Shown here: positions 60,038 to 64,000 of the stretch, one piece after another | How positions within the stretch are numbered: position 1 is the stretch's first letter | How the letters are laid out: every line of letters starts with the position of its first letter | Assembly: GCF_002443255.2 (NCBI RefSeq) | Contig: NW_019211457.1 | Span: 34,230,105-34,294,104 of the forward strand | From: Varroa destructor | Taxonomy: Eukaryota > Arthropoda > Arachnida > Mesostigmata > Varroidae | DNA length: 64,000 nucleotides | Reading direction: 5' to 3' | Notes under the pieces: model-generated | Told to the model about the DNA's origin: nothing | Database searches by the model: none | Seen by the model: only the letters and a program-made list of their open reading frames with translations | Made by a program: the position numbers and the translations under genes

Positions 60038-60989
60038 TGGGAATGAGGGTATGGATTCACAGCATAGTGTTGAGCCGCGTGTTGCGTCGTATGCCGCTTG
60101 ACTGTCGTTTGCTCACACATCACTCTTGCCTGTTCGTTCCTCTATTTTGCTCTGCATCAGCAGTACCCCAGTACTGGGAACGGATTGAGTCCTTAGCGCT
60201 TCCTCTCTTTTGCGCCGCCGACATCTCGTGTTCACTCCTGGCTTCTCCTTTCCTTGTTCTCACGGTTTCTATCGTCTTACCCTCTTTTATTTTTCGCTCG
60301 CTACCCTCTTGTTATGTATATCCCACCCGCGATTTCTTCTGCATTCTGCGTTTACTACCAACACGTAGTGGCGGTGGCTGAGATGATATTTTGCGTTGTG
60401 TGCAGGCATTCGTTGCCCGGCGATGAGTGTCTGCATACAACAAAGCAACTGCTGTTGTGGAGCGGTGAACGGCGGACGATGAACGAACGAAACCCTCGGC
60501 TTCGTGCCCTGTGCCGCCGCAGCTACCGAGCAACGCGAAGCTATTTGCATAAAAGATAGATTTGTTCACCACAAACGCAGCAGCAGCACAAGCAGCGTCT
60601 AGCGACGGAAGGCGAGGTTGAGGAGGCGGACAAGAAGCCCATGACTGGCCCTAAATGACGCGACGGGGAGTTGAGGCTAGGAAACGGGGATCAAGGCCAA
60701 GGAAACTTGCGTGCAGGACTGTGAACATCATAGAACCGGTGCTAACTGCTTCTACTCGAGAAGCAGGAAGACTGCTGCTGAAGCGCTGCTAAGATGTAAT
60801 GAAGAGCGCGGCTCTTACATCTCGACTACTCCTTTACGTCCGCCCTTGCCGGTGTCGTCGCCGTCATCGCCGCCATCGTTGAAAAGGGAACCAGTAGGAG
60901 TAGCATGCTTTGTAAAGTAACTATGAGAGAAAAAAATAAAGGTTGAGAAGTTAGCCACGCACGAATAGGCCAACACAGCGAGTCAGTGA

Positions 60990-61180
60990 GGCATAGGGAG
61001 GAAAAGAAATTCAAAGACTGAAAGAGGGAGAAAGGGCGAGAGGGGATAGTCGGGGGGTGGGAGGTAGTGGAGGAGTCAGTAAGTGACTGAGAAGAAGAGA
61101 GATATGGACTGAACGGGCGAAAGAAGAAGGGGAAAAACGTGAGATAGAAATGGAAGCAGCAGTGAATAGAAAAGGAGGAT
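60990..61180 (+). repeat. Purine-rich tract
   Basis: The + strand is dominated by G and A for about 190 bases, with short GGGAGAAAGG-type stretches, and its complement is pyrimidine-rich. It explains the long Ser/Pro/Leu-rich minus frames that overlap it. Confidence 0.7.
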
Positions 61181-62110
61181 AAAACCTTCTCGACGATGGC
61201 CAAAGAAAGGCTTCGCTCAGATGAGGTGAGGAGGTGACAGATGTTGCCATGATCGACCTACTTATTCCCGTAAAACCCCTACTTACGCCCTATTCACTTG
61301 GGCGGCAACTGCCGCCGTCGTTGCCACCCGTAGTACTACTGCCACTGGCCTTGTGTAGTCTCGGTTTCACATTGCTGCTACTGTCCCTTACATGCATATA
61401 CAGTGAACGAAGGAGCGACTATTTCTACTGGGTCTTTGAGGCTATCTCACCAATGGGGTGGGGTAGAAGTGGAGATGGGGCAAGAGTATGGGCTTTATGC
61501 TCAAGGGCAACACTAGCCATGTAGTATGGATCGTTCTGTAGCACCTCTTTTTCTTCTGCTCGGCTTCACGAAAGCCTGGGTTGCTGAAACGCGTCAGCGG
61601 CAGCCGCAACAGCATGACAACACGGGCAGTGGCATGCAAACGAGAAGAGTAAGCTAAAAAGGAATAGAAAACGGGTAAAGTCGAACAGCAGCAGCACAAG
61701 CGATCAGGGGGGTAAGCTGAAGCGACAGAATATGGGAAAACGGCGTAGCACGGCGACAGCGGCGAGGTAGCAGCAGCCTGCGTGGCGCGCCTCGGGCGAC
61801 CTCCGCTAGCCGCGTGGAGATTGAAGCCCCTACTTCCAATATCCACACCCCACGTACCCAAGCTTTCCCTTGCCATCAGCGAATCTCGTACGTGCACAAG
61901 CCTTTCGCACGCTTCCCATCTCTAAGCTCCTACTGCACATATGTCTGCACGACAACCCCCATGCACAACCGGGCAGGGATTACCGGACGCAAGGGGAACG
62001 TTGTAGCAGGCTGTGGCAGCCAAGGTGGCTGAACAAGGGAACAAGTGAAGCAGTGAATCCAGCAGTTAGCTAGCGACATGGGCTCGACGTTTCTAGAATA
62101 GGTTAATTTA

Positions 62111-62131
62111 AAACCGATTACGGATCGGTTT
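62111..62131. repeat. 8-bp perfect hairpin
   Basis: AAACCGAT (62111-62118) pairs exactly with ATCGGTTT (62124-62131) around a 5-base loop. No U-run or other terminator context is present. Confidence 0.65.
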
Positions 62132-62900
62132 CAAGGGAATGTCTGGTTGAAAGGACTGTAGCTGGTTTGCTTGCATGCTATAGGTTGACTGCTGCTGCTA
62201 GTGCCGCTATTGCAGCAGCAAAAGCATCAACAATGGATTCGATGAAACTTTGCCTGCAGGCACGGAGCGCGGGGCATCACGAGCAAATTTGCCCTCCATG
62301 ACAGTCAAAGCAAAGTTAGCAGCAACTGTAGGGAGCACTGAATACAGTGCTGCTCTTCGATGCTGGTTTACCTCAGCCTTTTGCGGAACTTCTAAGGTTG
62401 GATCTCATGCCATCACCGCTTCTTCATTCTTGCCGTATTTCACAGGCCATCCGTTAAGCGATTCCCAACGAACTGGCAACATTTTGACGACCTGTTTCTA
62501 TAAGGCAAATGGAAAAAAAAATGGATAAAGCTCCCCATCATAATGCTTGTGTTGAACCCCATTTAAGGCACAAAAAAAAACACAGAAAGATGACAAAAAG
62601 CCATATATACATACATGTGTCGTCCACAGTAACGCTACTGTATACAAAAGAATGTCGTCGATGGAACATCAATCGCGTTGCACCGAGTTGTACATCGCTT
62701 ACTATTGCGGGACGCTTTCTTAAGCGAAGGGGGTGGCGTTCGACGGCGGCTGCCGCAGTTCCGGTGAATTTGTTGTGTCCAATCGATATATAATAGAAAA
62801 TGGCACACTGGCGAAATATTAGAGTGTTCCTCTCTACGTGCAGTCCGTAAGTCTACGCAGACATGACTGGTGGGTGAATCGCCGTGCTGTGCGAGTCCCT

Positions 62901-64000
62901 CCAGGGCATCGTTCCTCCTACTGCTGCTACTACGCCACTGAGGCTTGGCGTTTCAATTGACGGTTATGTGGTTGAAACAAGTTTAATTTAGTTGCACCTC
63001 TCATGAAAACTGCCTTAGCCGTCCAGCGTTGGGGGAATGAGCATTATCGTAGCTAACGCCCTCAAGGCTGGGCAAGAAGAGCCAGTTAGAAGTTACCGCC
63101 CCTCCTTAGTTAGCATTCAGGCTACACGGAGTTGACGATAATGTCAAAAAGTTGACTCAAGAAATTTAGCGCATCTGTGTGGTTTTCTGCTGTAGCGAGA
63201 CTATAAGCGACATTTTTTAACATTTATATTTTTATTCTACTTGTATTTGACGAAAATGTGGAGGTAACACATATTATGTTTTGTTGGACTGAACTATATG
63301 ATGATATGTCACAAATCGTCTCCTGTAGAAACGTACACTAGGTATAAATGAGTTTTTTTTTCGTATACTCTAATTACATTACTTTGCATCTTTTCCCTGA
63401 AAGGAAATGCTTATATCGTATCTACTAACGGGACAAACTGCCTCATGATCCCTCATCTAGAACGGAAACGTACTACACACAGTATATTGCAGCTGCGCAT
63501 TGTGTTAACTTTTGCACAGTTGTGTATTTCGCTTGGACATAAACGTTTGTAAATGTTTACAAATTGTTTATCGCTATTTCTGTCATATACACACTATCAC
63601 TCTCTAATGATAATTTTCAATTCTCTTTTGTGAGGGCAATCTGGGCCTAACAAAATTTTGTCCTCTAGATGGGAAAAAGATCATCGATACGATACATCCC
63701 TTATGATTCCTAAGCTAAATGGAACGGGCAGGTTATTGCAAACTAACGATGCACTGGACCTCGATAAAGTAGCGTTCAATTCCATCATCCTGTTGATTCT
63801 ATTATGCATCTATATAGGCTTCCTTCCTCTCATTGAAGTTTCATAATGGTAACTGTAAAGTTTCAACTTAAGTAGTTCATGTATATGGGTGGCTCTGTCT
63901 GTTACTCAAAATCAGCTATAGACGCCTATAATGACTGTGAGCCAGCTGAGAAACACTCTCGCCTCGTAGTCAGTTGTTGCCATTCCTACATGTGCCTGTA
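62901..64000. other. Increasingly AT-rich non-genic block
   Basis: No gene is recognised. A frame at 63658-63846 (+, 62 codons) ends in a hydrophobic segment (SIILLILLCIYIGFLPLI) but has no splice context I trust. AT content rises from about 63140 on, without identifiable transposon motifs. Confidence 0.45.

Larger units (their letters stand above)
58315..62900. other. Balanced-composition non-genic block with repeats
   Basis: No recognisable gene. The block includes a (TA)n run at 59901-59925, a GGA run at 60021-60037, and a purine-rich tract from about 60990 to 61180. A 220-codon minus frame (59461-60123) reads through the TA run and is not credible. A small perfect hairpin occurs at 62111-62131. 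Confidence 0.5.

Noticed and set aside
59461..60123. The longest open frame of the window (220 codons, minus strand)
   Set aside because: It translates a TA microsatellite into a Tyr-Ile run and a GGA repeat into a Ser run, has no domain, and overlaps equally long frames on the other strand. Low stop content explains it.
61011..61250. Ser/Pro/Leu-rich minus frames near 61 kb
   Set aside because: They are the complement of the purine-rich tract, which cannot encode stops efficiently; they show no motif or codon signature.

Overview
The window looks like nuclear DNA from a multicellular animal, most plausibly an arthropod. Nothing resembles a bacterial gene layout: there are no operons, no long conserved reading frames, no rRNA and no CRISPR array. 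It contains many short imperfect triplet repeats (CAG/CTG, GTC, GGA), TA and CT microsatellites, a 100-N scaffold gap, splice-like signals, and decayed transposons of families common in arthropods. CpG and CTAG are not visibly depleted. The phylum is an inference, and I cannot name a species. The window is probably intergenic or inside one or more very long introns. I recognise no complete protein-coding gene, and no open frame exceeds about 220 codons.

Layout. The DNA alternates between two textures. Balanced, triplet-repeat-rich blocks lie at about 1-4.4, 6-24.7, 27.1-33.6, 36.6-42.9, 45.6-46.95 and 53.4-62.9 kb. AT-rich blocks without triplet repeats lie at about 24.7-27.1, 33.6-36.6, 42.9-45.5, 46.95-53.4 (with a more balanced patch at 49-50.45) and 63.1-64 kb. 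The scaffold gap (45512-45611) is flanked on both sides by TA-repeat ends.

Mobile-element relics. All three recognisable relics lie in AT-rich blocks, and all are broken by stops and frameshifts: a PIF/Harbinger-type transposase (25.04-25.43 kb, +), a mariner/Tc1-type transposase whose two visible catalytic Asp positions are Asn (33.7-34.1 kb, -), and a LINE reverse transcriptase (51.64-52.51 kb, +). Just upstream of the LINE relic are two diverged tRNA-like sequences in head-to-head orientation (51.17-51.33 kb), followed by a perfect 12-bp inverted repeat.

Candidate coding exons. A few short open stretches carry a splice-like boundary or a protein-like signature: a membrane-segment first exon with a consensus donor (31.54-31.67 kb, -), a basic presumed secreted exon (56.80-57.09 kb, -), a terminal-exon-like stretch (19.02-19.17 kb, -), a RasGEF-edge-like frame (28.37-28.54 kb, +), and others. 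All are low confidence. No functional pathway can be assembled from this window, and I see no convincing evidence of a new multi-gene system.
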